From an uncultured Clostridium sp. (GTDB lineage: Bacteria > Bacillota > Clostridia > Lachnospirales > Lachnospiraceae): DNA of 29,295 nt. The notes under the pieces were generated by a model that ran no database searches, had not been told where the DNA came from, and saw only the letters and a program-made list of their open reading frames with translations. Of the stretch, positions 7,424 through 16,315 are shown one piece after another (within the stretch, counting starts at the first letter, position 1; each line of letters starts with the position of its first letter). The stretch is from the NCBI GenBank assembly GCA_937902905.1, contig CALELW010000270.1, forward strand, positions 1 to 29,295. Direction: 5' to 3'. A program made the position numbers and the translations under genes.

Positions 7424-9322
7424 ATGAGTAAAATTAAACCAAAAAGTCTTGTAAGTATTCTGACAGTAATTTGTATCGTAATCAGCATGATATGTTCCAA
7501 ACCAATAAGAGCGGTTACTGAGGGGCGAGGGGCGCGTATTGTCATCTGGGATGAATGGGGACAGGCTAAATTTCATATTGGCATGACGCCCGGTTCTCAT
7601 GTAAAACTAACGGCTGAAGCGACCGGGCAGGCTGAAATATCGGATGTAATAATTACAAGCAGCCAAAGTGATGTCTGCCTCGTTGAGGAAGATGAAGAGT
7701 ATGATGATTGTTACGAAGCAATCGCGCTCAAAGAAGGAACATCAGTCCTTACAATGACTTGTAAGGCGGGAACGCAGACAGTAAAAAGAAGCTTGTTAAT
7801 CTCTGTCATGACCTATTATGAACAGGCGTCAGAGGGAAAAGTTCGTTCCGGGGCAACGGTATATTATGGATGTAGTGACCAGGCAGAAATTACATCAAAA
7901 TCTACTGAGGTAAAAGCGGTTTTATCAGAGGATAAAGCGGTAAATGTTGTTGCGGGATGTGGAGAGTTTTGCCGTGTTGAACTGCCCGGTGCACAAACCT
8001 TTGGTGAGTCAAATGAATTCTGGGGATATGTCAAAAAAAGCGATATCTACATACCGGTTAAGAAAGTTCAAATAGATCAGGAATTATTATATTATGAGGG
8101 TGAGGACGATTACTTTCATACGGAAATAATACCAACAAATGCAACAAATACAAAGGTCACATATCTAAGCTCAAATACAAAAGTAGTCACGGTAGAGCCG
8201 GATGGACATTTTCATGCTGTAGGAATTGGCTCGGCAGTTGTGACTGTTACCAGTGTGCAGAATCCCGAGTGTCAGGCAAAGTGTCGGATGACGATTAAAC
8301 CATATATACCGGTGCAGGGATATGAATTTATACCGGCATCTCTTGATGTGGAAGATGGTGCAAAGGGAGAGGTTCAGGTAAAAGTGATTCCGGAGGATGC
8401 ATCAAGACCGGCATACACATTAAGCAGCGATGACTCTTCGGTTATGCAGCTATATTCGGATGGACACTATAAGGCGGTGAATCCGGGAAAGACAAAACTG
8501 ACGGCAACGGCAATTCGGGATAAAGTAACCAGTGAGTGTCCGGTTACGGTTCGCCCGGTTCCTGCGACGGGCGTAAATCTGCAAAAAACTTTGAATATGG
8601 ACATAGAAGAACAAAAAGTGTTAGTCTGGTCCATGGTTCCTAAAAATGCAACGAATCGTAAAGTTACATGGAAAAGTTCGAATCCAGCAATTGCTTCTGT
8701 GACAAAGACTGGAATTGTAACAGCAAATGCGCTCGGTGAATGTGAAATTGAAATAAAAACAGCGGATGGCGGATACACAGCAAAATGTAAGGTCTGCGTT
8801 CAGAGTTATGTACAGGATATCGTTATGAAGGGTGTGCCGAAAAAAATGGAGCTAGGTAAAAAGCAGCAGATAAAGGCGGCATTAACACCGGCGGTACCTA
8901 CGATAAAGAAAATTGTGTGGAAGAGTTCGAATCCGGATGTGATTTCAGTTTCTTCCAGTGGCATAATCCATGCAAAACAAACGGGAAGTGCTAAAATCCG
9001 TGTATATGACCGCTATACCGGAGCACAGGATTTCCGGACAATTGTGGTTAATGCGAATTTGAAAAAAACGGAATTAAAAGGAAAAAAGAAAGGCAAAGGT
9101 TGTACACTTAGCTGGAAAAAAGTCAAGCATGCAACGAATTATGTGATTTACCAGAAAAAGAAAAAGGCTAAGAAATACAAAAAGTATGCAACCGTTTCCG
9201 GTTCTAAAACAAAATATCAGATTAAGAATGTTGAAAAAGGAAATTCTTATAAAATTCGTGCTTATCACAAGCCGAATAAAGAGTACAGTAAATACAGCAA
9301 TGCGTATTGTGTGAAAAAGTAA
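7424..9322 (+). CDS. Secreted Big2 (bacterial Ig-like) repeat protein with SH3-like and FN3-like regions
   Basis: A 632-aa exported protein. It has a signal peptide (about 1-30, ending SKPIRA). An N-terminal beta-rich region with several Cys comes next (31-130), then an SH3-like segment (about 137-208, ending FWGYVKKSDIY). Four Big2 domains follow at about 211-292, 296-378, 380-460 and 463-542; each shows the typical alternation, for example VTWKSSNPAIASVTKTGIVTA. The tail (546-632) is a lysine-rich FN3-like module (LSWKKVKHATNYVIYQ). There is no LPXTG motif, SLH domain or membrane anchor, so attachment may be non-covalent. It is the first gene of the operon, with ribosome binding site AGGGGGAA (7409-7416). 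Likely an adhesion or wall-associated protein; the ligand is unknown. Confidence 0.85.
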   Translation: MSKIKPKSLVSILTVICIVISMICSKPIRAVTEGRGARIVIWDEWGQAKFHIGMTPGSHVKLTAEATGQAEISDVIITSSQSDVCLVEEDEEYDDCYEAIALKEGTSVLTMTCKAGTQTVKRSLLISVMTYYEQASEGKVRSGATVYYGCSDQAEITSKSTEVKAVLSEDKAVNVVAGCGEFCRVELPGAQTFGESNEFWGYVKKSDIYIPVKKVQIDQELLYYEGEDDYFHTEIIPTNATNTKVTYLSSNTKVVTVEPDGHFHAVGIGSAVVTVTSVQNPECQAKCRMTIKPYIPVQGYEFIPASLDVEDGAKGEVQVKVIPEDASRPAYTLSSDDSSVMQLYSDGHYKAVNPGKTKLTATAIRDKVTSECPVTVRPVPATGVNLQKTLNMDIEEQKVLVWSMVPKNATNRKVTWKSSNPAIASVTKTGIVTANALGECEIEIKTADGGYTAKCKVCVQSYVQDIVMKGVPKKMELGKKQQIKAALTPAVPTIKKIVWKSSNPDVISVSSSGIIHAKQTGSAKIRVYDRYTGAQDFRTIVVNANLKKTELKGKKKGKGCTLSWKKVKHATNYVIYQKKKKAKKYKKYATVSGSKTKYQIKNVEKGNSYKIRAYHKPNKEYSKYSNAYCVKK

Positions 9323-9340
9323 GAGGGGAGAACATAAAAC

Positions 9341-11863
9341 ATGAAAAGAATTATCAGCATTTTTCTAATGATTGCCCTGCTTGCTCCGTATGTGGCAGTG
9401 GAGACAAGTAAGGCAGAAACAAAGGAGAGTCAGACAGAGTGGAATATTCAGAGGATTCGAGCAGAACAGTCTTATGAGGACAGTAAAAAGGCAGAAAAAA
9501 TCCGAGTTGCCTTATTAGATTCCGGCGTCGATTTGGATGATGACATCGAATGTGAAGAGCAGGAAGATTTTATTGATAACACCGGAGAAGAGACAAATTT
9601 CCTCATGGGTGACAGCAACGGACATGGAACAGCGGTGGCAGGGATTATTTGTGCAAGAAAAAGCGAGGATCGAATTTGTGGTATGGCAGCCAACGTAGAA
9701 TTGTACTCGGCAAAAATCTTGGATGAACAGAATGAGGCACCGGTAGAACGCGTTGTAAAAGCTATTCAATGGGCAATTGAGAAAAAGGTAAATATTATTC
9801 ATATGAGTTTTGCAACGACGGAATACTCACCGGAATTGAAAAAGGCAGTGGAAGATGCGAGACAGGCAGGAATCTTATTGATTGCCCCTGCCGGAAATGC
9901 CGGCAGTGCGGATGAAGACGAATCTTCGGTTATGTATCCGGCCGCATGGGATAGTGTGATTAGTGTAGGTTCAACAGATGATATGAATGAAAAATCAGCA
10001 TTTAGCCCAACCGGTGAGGGTTTGGATATAATGGCGCCGGGAGAGCAGATTTTGTCAACGGGTGCATTTGGAGGCATCATTGTGGAGGAAGGAACGAGTT
10101 TGGCTGCTGCTCAGGTCACAGGAGCCGCCTCTGTATTATGGGGGCTGCACCGGGATAAAGGAGCCGATTTTATTCGGAAACTTCTTGTGCAGAGCGCAAA
10201 TCAAACGCTTGGTGATAAGGAAAATTTCGGAGAAGGACTTCTGGATTATGAGCAGGCAAAAAATAATTATGAGAAATTAGATGTCAAGAACTGGAAAACA
10301 GAAGAAATATATGGTTCTAATGATGAGGTACGTTCTGATACAAAATGTCATTATGTAACCGGTCAGTGGAAGGGAAAACGTCATTCTTCCCAGTTTACAA
10401 AAGCGAATGAGAGTAAAAAAAGTGTTTCAGACAATGATATTAAACTTATAAAAATTGCAGTATGCGCTCCGGATAGCATATCGCGGATGAAATCCTATTC
10501 CCTGCATCCGTGTTTCCATGGGGGTAAGAATTATGTTGCAAATACAGAGTATATTCTTTATAGTGCTTACAAATTAGGGGAAAAAGATAACAAAGTTCGT
10601 TATCAGGATGTTTTCCCGAATAATGTGGATTTGTATAAAAATGAAAAGGGTAAAGAAGATGTACAAAAAGAATTGAGTCAGGCAACAAAACAGCAGTTGT
10701 TTAAATATTGCAAAAAGAAAGCAAGAAAAAAGAAAGCTCTGACAGCTAAACAAAAAAGCCTTATTTTACTCGGTGTCGCAATTCATAATGCGACGGATGC
10801 AGTTTCGCATCGGGCGTATAAGAAGGTTTCCTTTAATATGAAAATAAAGAAAGGCAAGGAGGATAAAGAGATAACTAAAAAATATGATGGATATGGACCT
10901 ATTGTTCATAGTTCAGGAAATGTGACCAACCCAAATGTAAAAGCAAAAGCGGTCGATACAGTATGGGGAAACTTGAAAGACAATCCTAATGCATATATTG
11001 ATAGTGTATTGTTAGATTACGGTTATCTTAAGGAAAAGTTAGCCATTGCTGATATTGTAGAGAAGAGTAAAAAACATCGAGTAATTATGCCAAAGGAATT
11101 GAGAAGTGGCGCACAACGTCTGGCATCAAGTATGCTAGGGTATTGGAATGGTGTTAAATCGGATGGAGATGCACGAGTTATAGCGAAAAGTGCATTTAAT
11201 GTAATGGCAAAGAAGATGAAAAGTAAAAAGGTGAAGTTGGCTGATTTTAACAAATATTGGAATGCGGTTTCATCAAATGAAAATAAAAATTTTAAGATTA
11301 ATATGGATACTGAGTCAGTTACAGAGCCAAAGATAAGCAAAAAGAATATGGTAATGAAAGACAAAATGCTGCAAAGTTTTTCATTTAAACGTATTAAGGA
11401 TACTGGGTATCTGGCATATGAAATGGTTAAAAATAAGGCGGTACTTTGTGAAGAACCAGATAAAAACAAGGGTATAAATATTTTGGGCAAAAAAGTTGTT
11501 TTTGAAAGGAAATCAAAGGCAGATACCAGACAGGTAATTGTAGTGGCGAATAAGGCACTTCGATTTAAGACTACAAAATTGGAGTATAAGAGGACGATTC
11601 AGTATGCGGATGCGAAAAAGATAAAAACAATAAAGAAGAAAAAGAAAGTAAAACAGGTGACACAATATTATAAAAAGGACAGTACTTATAAAATTAAGTC
11701 GCCGTATGTGTTGAAAAAAGGTTACCAGTTAAAAGGATTTTCTTTGAAAAAAAACAAAAAAGGAAAGATATATAAGGATAAAGGGAAATTACCTTGGGGA
11801 TGTGGAACAGCAATTCAACTGTATCCGATTGTAGAAAAAAAGAAGAAAAAGAAGAAAGGTTGA
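9341..11863 (+). CDS. Secreted subtilisin-like (S8) serine protease with a zinc-phospholipase-like helical region and a repeat-like tail
   Basis: An 840-aa exported protein. A signal peptide (about 1-25) precedes the S8 catalytic domain (about 35-310), which has the full triad: Asp60 in VALLDSGVD, His95 in GDSNGHGTAVAG, Ser253 in GTSLAAAQVTGA, plus the oxyanion Asn186 in APAGNAG. No separate long propeptide is visible. The next part (about 375-640) contains H389 and H393, a HxxxDxxxH motif (H482, D486, H490) and a later His523 followed by NPNVKAKAVDTVW. This resembles the helical zinc-dependent phospholipase C-like fold. The tail (about 740-832) has a GYQLKGFSLKKN segment like a degenerate Listeria-Bacteroides repeat, then polylysine. 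It may process its operon neighbours or act on host material; both ideas are inference. Confidence 0.88.
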   Translation: MKRIISIFLMIALLAPYVAVETSKAETKESQTEWNIQRIRAEQSYEDSKKAEKIRVALLDSGVDLDDDIECEEQEDFIDNTGEETNFLMGDSNGHGTAVAGIICARKSEDRICGMAANVELYSAKILDEQNEAPVERVVKAIQWAIEKKVNIIHMSFATTEYSPELKKAVEDARQAGILLIAPAGNAGSADEDESSVMYPAAWDSVISVGSTDDMNEKSAFSPTGEGLDIMAPGEQILSTGAFGGIIVEEGTSLAAAQVTGAASVLWGLHRDKGADFIRKLLVQSANQTLGDKENFGEGLLDYEQAKNNYEKLDVKNWKTEEIYGSNDEVRSDTKCHYVTGQWKGKRHSSQFTKANESKKSVSDNDIKLIKIAVCAPDSISRMKSYSLHPCFHGGKNYVANTEYILYSAYKLGEKDNKVRYQDVFPNNVDLYKNEKGKEDVQKELSQATKQQLFKYCKKKARKKKALTAKQKSLILLGVAIHNATDAVSHRAYKKVSFNMKIKKGKEDKEITKKYDGYGPIVHSSGNVTNPNVKAKAVDTVWGNLKDNPNAYIDSVLLDYGYLKEKLAIADIVEKSKKHRVIMPKELRSGAQRLASSMLGYWNGVKSDGDARVIAKSAFNVMAKKMKSKKVKLADFNKYWNAVSSNENKNFKINMDTESVTEPKISKKNMVMKDKMLQSFSFKRIKDTGYLAYEMVKNKAVLCEEPDKNKGINILGKKVVFERKSKADTRQVIVVANKALRFKTTKLEYKRTIQYADAKKIKTIKKKKKVKQVTQYYKKDSTYKIKSPYVLKKGYQLKGFSLKKNKKGKIYKDKGKLPWGCGTAIQLYPIVEKKKKKKKG

Positions 11864-11868
11864 TTAAA

Positions 11869-13545
11869 ATGAAAAAAATTATATTTGTAATGCTACTGTT
11901 TTTTATGGCACCGTTGCTACTCTTACAGTCAAAAGCACAGGCAGCAGAAATATCTTTGACTGCGGAAAACTTTCCAGATGCAGTAGTGTTAAAAGCAGCG
12001 AAGAAAGCGGATAAAGATGGAAATGGTATCTTGTCTCAGAAGGAGATAGACACTGTTACTGATTTGGAGGTAATAAATAATAATAAAAATGTTAATATAA
12101 AAAATATTTCAGTATTTTCAAATTTGAAAAAATTTACTGTGTCGGGTAAAAAAGTTGAAAATTTAAATGAAATTTACCGATTAAGTAAATGTGAGGAACT
12201 TATTGTACTTGATTTTACTACTGTTGCCAGTGCTGATTTTTCACAGTTGCAATTGTTGAAAAAATTAACTATTTGTTTTGATTCAATCGGAAAGTTGACT
12301 ATAAATAATACAAATTTAAAAGAGGCTACAATTGATATTATCAATGTGCAAAATACAGAGCCAATAGATTTAAGTGGCAATACAAATTTAGAAAATTTGA
12401 AGTTACAAGATAGGGCATATGAGAGGGTAAATTTGTCTGGTAATAATTATATTAAAACCTTGACTTTAGACGAGGAATTTGTTACTAATATGAATATTCA
12501 AAATATGACAAATTTAGAAAAGATATATTTACCTAAATTTAGCAGCGGTGCTAACGGCAAATTAAAAAATATGACAGTTTCAAATTGCCCAAAGTTAGTT
12601 TATATTAAGATATATTATATTGATAGCTTAGTATATTTGAAATTAAATAACTTGCCATCACTTAGCGGAGTTTTTGTGGCTTCCGAAAAGTTGCAAAAAT
12701 TAGATTTATCACCATTTTCAAAACTGGAAGCAATAACGATTGAAAGCAATAAAATGACCGAATTAAAGCTGCCGAAAAAAGCTCCAATTAATAATTTGAG
12801 CATAACGGGGACTAAACTAAAAAAAATAGATTTAAAAAACTATAAAAAAATGCCGTTTTGCTATATTCAGATGCCAAAGTTAAAGACACTGAATCTGAAA
12901 AACAATAAGAATATAAGACATTTGTCAGTAAGTGATTGCCATGCATTAAAAAAGGTGGATTTGTCTAAAAATAAGAAGATTGAAAAACTATATATGACAG
13001 ATAACAAAAAAATGCAGACAATTAAACTTCCAAAGAGGAATAAAATAAAGTTTTATACCTTGAATCTTATGCCCAAATTGACAAAAATCAATTTAGGATG
13101 TCTTACAAAACTTAAAACGTTATCGGCGTCAAGAATTACTAAGATTAAGAAACTAGACCTTAGTAAATTAAAAAAACTGGATAGTTTTGAATGGACTCAT
13201 GGCTCTTTAACAAAAATTAAATGGGGTAAGAAAAGTCATTATAGGGAAATTAACATCAAGAGAAATAAATTAAGTGGTAAGCTAAACTTGAAACCGTTTA
13301 CCGGACTGGTCTTTTTCTATTGTAATCATAATAACTATACTGAAATTATTGGTGGTTATTATCTTGTAAACTTTACTTGTGATTACAACAAGAAACTAAA
13401 AAAACTGGACATGAGAAAAAGTACGGAACTGAATGGCTTTTCTGCATATGGAGTAAAAAAGGCTAAAATATATTTATACGATTCGGTTATGGAATTCGGT
13501 CCACACTTAGATACTAAAAATGTAAAGTATGTAAACAAATATTAG
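11869..13545 (+). CDS. Secreted leucine-rich-repeat protein with EF-hand loop, paralogue 1
   Basis: A 558-aa exported protein. ATG 11869 follows AAAGG (11855-11859) five bases after the protease stop, and gives a clean signal peptide ending QSKAQA-AE. An in-frame TTG further upstream lies inside the protease gene and is not needed. After the conserved NFPDA segment comes a perfect 12-residue EF-hand loop (D48 to E59, DKDGNGILSQKE). Irregular leucine-rich repeats then fill about 65-545, with units such as LDLSKNKKIEKLYMTDNKK. It is AT-rich and lysine-rich. It is close to the next gene, with stretches of 134/140 and 95/98 identical bases. No sorting signal is visible. Probably a surface or secreted binding protein stabilised by calcium. 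Confidence 0.82.
   Translation: MKKIIFVMLLFFMAPLLLLQSKAQAAEISLTAENFPDAVVLKAAKKADKDGNGILSQKEIDTVTDLEVINNNKNVNIKNISVFSNLKKFTVSGKKVENLNEIYRLSKCEELIVLDFTTVASADFSQLQLLKKLTICFDSIGKLTINNTNLKEATIDIINVQNTEPIDLSGNTNLENLKLQDRAYERVNLSGNNYIKTLTLDEEFVTNMNIQNMTNLEKIYLPKFSSGANGKLKNMTVSNCPKLVYIKIYYIDSLVYLKLNNLPSLSGVFVASEKLQKLDLSPFSKLEAITIESNKMTELKLPKKAPINNLSITGTKLKKIDLKNYKKMPFCYIQMPKLKTLNLKNNKNIRHLSVSDCHALKKVDLSKNKKIEKLYMTDNKKMQTIKLPKRNKIKFYTLNLMPKLTKINLGCLTKLKTLSASRITKIKKLDLSKLKKLDSFEWTHGSLTKIKWGKKSHYREINIKRNKLSGKLNLKPFTGLVFFYCNHNNYTEIIGGYYLVNFTCDYNKKLKKLDMRKSTELNGFSAYGVKKAKIYLYDSVMEFGPHLDTKNVKYVNKY
11923..12062 (+). repeat. Direct repeat, copy 1 (signal peptide/EF-hand region of LRR paralogue 1)
   Basis: 140 bases that match 13621-13760 with six mismatches (134/140). 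Five of the six are silent third-position changes, so the encoded segment differs by one residue (Thr/Ala). Confidence 0.9.
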
Positions 13546-13605
13546 AATTACGAGGAAGAGGAGAAAGACATGAAAAAGATTCTATTTGCAGTGTTGCTAC
13601 TGATG
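13541..13605 (+). repeat. Duplicated gene junction, copy 1
   Basis: The end of LRR paralogue 1, the intergenic bases, the ribosome binding site and the first 12 codons of paralogue 2 reappear at 15236-15301 between paralogues 2 and 3, with one substitution and one inserted A. This marks the unit edge of a tandem duplication. Confidence 0.85.
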
Positions 13606-15240
13606 GCACATTTGTTTTTCTTACAGTCAAAAGCACAGGCAGCAGAAATATCTTTGACTGCGGAAAACTTTCCAGATGCAGTAGTGTTAAAAGCAGCGAA
13701 GAAGGCAGACAAAGACGGAAATGGTATTTTGTCTCAGAAGGAGATAGACGCTGTTACTGAATTAAGTGTAGAAGATTATAACAAAAATATTAACTTGAAA
13801 AATATCTCGTTATTTACTAATTTGAAAAATTTTGCTGTATCTGGCAAGAGTATTGCCAATATAGACGAGATATATCAGTTAAGCAAATGTGAAGAACTTG
13901 CTGTGTATGATTTTACGTCAATCGACAGTGTGGATTTTTCCCGCTTACAATCTTTGAAAAAACTAACAGCGGTTTTTAGTTCAATAAAAAAACTGGTTAT
14001 TAACAATGCTAACTTGGGGGAGGCATTGATTCGGCTTACTAATGTACAGAACACAGAGGCGCTTGATTTAAGTGGCAATACAAAACTTGAAAAGTTGACA
14101 TTGCAGGATAGAGCATATGAGAGAGTGAATCTTTCCGGAAACAATTATGTGAAAATACTGAAATTAGATGCGGAGTTTGAAAAAGAAATGAATATCAGCA
14201 ACGTGTTGAATTTACAAGAATTATATTTGCCGGGATTTGGAACCAAAGAAAGAACCTCCCGGTTAACAGTTTCGGATTGCCCTAAATTACATTATGTTGA
14301 AGTGAATTATATAAAAAGCCTTACATCATTGGAATTTAAAAATTTGCCATTACTTGGTGGAGTTTCTATTGATGCTCCGAAGTTAAAGAAACTAGATTTA
14401 TCACCATTTTCAAAACTGAAAGCAATAACGATTGAAAGCAATAAAATGACCGAATTAAAACTGCCGAAAAAAGCTCCAATTAACAATTTGGATGTGATTG
14501 GGACAAAGGTTAAATCCATAGACGTAAGAAATTATAAAAAGATGAAGTATTGTGATATTCAAATGCCTAAGCTAAAAAAGATAAATTTGACTAAAAACAA
14601 AAAAATTGAAGAGTTGCAGATTAGTGATTGTAATCAATTGAAGAAATTGGATTTGTCAAAAAACGCAAAAATTAAAGAACTGCGTTTGAACGGTAATGGA
14701 AATCTTACCACCGTTAAATTGGCGAAAAAAAACAAAATAAAACTTTTGTGCATAATTGAGGCAAAGAAATTAAAGAAAATAAATATAGAAAGCCTTACAA
14801 AAGTTCAGGATATAAGTGCAACAGGAGTTAAGAAGATAAAAAAGCTAAATCTTAGTAAGTTGCAAAAACTGTATGATTTTGAATGGACAAATGGCTCTTT
14901 GAAAAAAATTATCTGGGGAAAAAAGAAGGGGCATTTTGTAAGAATTATTGTAAAAAGAAACAAACTGAGTGGAAAAATCAACTTAAAAAAATTCGGTGGA
15001 CTTTTTTTCTTCCACTGTAATCATAACAATTATAAGGAAATCATAGGTGGAAAATATCTTGTCAGCCTAAATTGTGATTATAATAAGAATCTGAGAAAGG
15101 TTGACATGAGAATATGCAGTGAACTGGATGGCTTTTCCGCATACGGAGTGAAAAAAGCAAAAATATATTTGTGTTATCCTGATTTACATTATGGACCATA
15201 TTTGGACACTAAAAATGTGACATATTCAAAGAAATATTAG
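13570..15240 (+). CDS. Secreted leucine-rich-repeat protein with EF-hand loop, paralogue 2
   Basis: A 556-aa paralogue of the preceding protein with the same order: signal peptide ending QSKAQA-AE, NFPDA segment, EF-hand loop (D47 to E58) and LRRs to the end. Both proteins share C-terminal landmarks (GFSAYGVKKAKIYL and a final TKNV...KY). Ribosome binding site AGAGGAGA is at 13557-13564. Identity is patchy: some segments are almost the same at base level, while others, such as residues 205-260, differ clearly. This fits old duplication plus later gene conversion. The ligand is unknown. Confidence 0.82.
   Translation: MKKILFAVLLLMAHLFFLQSKAQAAEISLTAENFPDAVVLKAAKKADKDGNGILSQKEIDAVTELSVEDYNKNINLKNISLFTNLKNFAVSGKSIANIDEIYQLSKCEELAVYDFTSIDSVDFSRLQSLKKLTAVFSSIKKLVINNANLGEALIRLTNVQNTEALDLSGNTKLEKLTLQDRAYERVNLSGNNYVKILKLDAEFEKEMNISNVLNLQELYLPGFGTKERTSRLTVSDCPKLHYVEVNYIKSLTSLEFKNLPLLGGVSIDAPKLKKLDLSPFSKLKAITIESNKMTELKLPKKAPINNLDVIGTKVKSIDVRNYKKMKYCDIQMPKLKKINLTKNKKIEELQISDCNQLKKLDLSKNAKIKELRLNGNGNLTTVKLAKKNKIKLLCIIEAKKLKKINIESLTKVQDISATGVKKIKKLNLSKLQKLYDFEWTNGSLKKIIWGKKKGHFVRIIVKRNKLSGKINLKKFGGLFFFHCNHNNYKEIIGGKYLVSLNCDYNKNLRKVDMRICSELDGFSAYGVKKAKIYLCYPDLHYGPYLDTKNVTYSKKY
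13621..13760 (+). repeat. Direct repeat, copy 2 (signal peptide/EF-hand region of LRR paralogue 2)
   Basis: Partner of 11923-12062. A second patch, 12701-12798 against 14393-14490, is 95/98 identical, while the sequence between the patches is much more diverged. Confidence 0.9.
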
Positions 15241-15301
15241 AATTACGAGGAAGGGGAGAAAAGACATGAAAAAGATTCTATTTGCAGTGTTGCTACTGAT
15301 G
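15236..15301 (+). repeat. Duplicated gene junction, copy 2
   Basis: Partner of 13541-13605, joining LRR paralogues 2 and 3. Confidence 0.85.
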
Positions 15302-16300
15302 ACAACTATATTGTTTTTACAGTCAAAAGCACAGGCAGCAGAGAGCGTAAAAATTAACAGCAAAAATTTCCCGGATGCTTATTTCCGATTTTATGTAAAG
15401 GCATCTTATGACCGGAACCAAGATGGCAAATTAAGCGATGCTGAACGAAAAAGCGTCCAGGTGCTTGACGTAGGGGAAACCTCTGAATATCGGATGGAAC
15501 TGGAATATCTGCCGGTTACATCTTTGAAAGGAATTGAGTATTTTCCTAATTTGAAGGAATTGGATTGCTCTCATAGTGAGTTGACCCGGTTGGATGTTTC
15601 AAAAAATCAAAAACTTGAAAAATTATTTTGCAGTCAAAACGCAATAAAAAATTTGCAGCTTGCAGGAAATAAGAAACTGCAGCAGCTTGATTGCCGGGAA
15701 AATGAATTGAAAAAATTAGATGTGACAAATCAGAAAGAACTGGTGCGTTTGTATTGTGATAGTAACCGATTAAAGAAACTGAATTTGAAAAATAACAAAA
15801 AGTTACGAGAAGTATCTGTTTCGCATAATCAGTTGAGTAAAATTAATCTTCGTAAGTTGATAAAACTTCAGAAGTTTTATGGCGATGATAATCGTCTGGT
15901 GCGTTTATCTACGAAAAATAACCGTCAGTTGACAGAATTATATGTCAATGACAATCGAATTACGACGATGAATCTTTCAAAAAATAAGAAATTGCAGTAT
16001 TTGTACATCAATAATAATTGCCTGATTTCCGGCTGCCTGATGACCGGGTACACAGGAATGGAAATGGTAAAAATGGAGGGGCAGACCAAGACGGTAAAAG
16101 CCAAAAAGAAAAAGGGAGGCTATCTCATTCCGGTTCCTTCCTTGAAAAAGACAAATGTTATTTCAAAAGTTTCAAAAGGAAAAGTGAAGAACAAAGGAAT
16201 TTTTGTAAAGGGAAAAAGGTGTCCAAAGAAGATAACGTATCAGTACAATATGTTTACTGATGGCAGCAAAAAAACGAACGTAACATTAAAGATTAAATAG
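15266..16300 (+). CDS. Secreted short leucine-rich-repeat protein with EF-hand loop, paralogue 3
   Basis: A 344-aa exported protein. Its first 20 codons and upstream 25 bases are almost identical to those of paralogue 2, giving the same signal peptide (ending QSKAQA-AE). An NFPDAYFRFYV segment and a perfect EF-hand loop (D49 to E60, DRNQDGKLSDAE) follow. The LRRs (about 85-265) are regular, about 21 residues each, of the type LKKLDVTNQKELVRLYCDSN, and so differ from the irregular repeats of paralogues 1 and 2. The C-terminal 75 residues are lysine-rich without repeats. The EF-hand plus LRR combination resembles surface LRR proteins of other gut Clostridia. Confidence 0.84.
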   Translation: MKKILFAVLLLMTTILFLQSKAQAAESVKINSKNFPDAYFRFYVKASYDRNQDGKLSDAERKSVQVLDVGETSEYRMELEYLPVTSLKGIEYFPNLKELDCSHSELTRLDVSKNQKLEKLFCSQNAIKNLQLAGNKKLQQLDCRENELKKLDVTNQKELVRLYCDSNRLKKLNLKNNKKLREVSVSHNQLSKINLRKLIKLQKFYGDDNRLVRLSTKNNRQLTELYVNDNRITTMNLSKNKKLQYLYINNNCLISGCLMTGYTGMEMVKMEGQTKTVKAKKKKGGYLIPVPSLKKTNVISKVSKGKVKNKGIFVKGKRCPKKITYQYNMFTDGSKKTNVTLKIK

Positions 16301-16315
16301 GGGGAAAGCGTTTCT

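Noticed and set aside
11830..11863. Programmed frameshift in the A-rich 3' end of the protease gene
   Set aside because: The A/G-rich run simply encodes the polylysine tail common to these proteins. No slippery heptamer with a following structure is evident, and the next gene has its own start and ribosome binding site.
11794..11868. Upstream TTG start for LRR paralogue 1
   Set aside because: It would add 25 charged residues before the signal peptide and overlap the protease gene; ATG 11869 has a ribosome binding site and a clean export signal.
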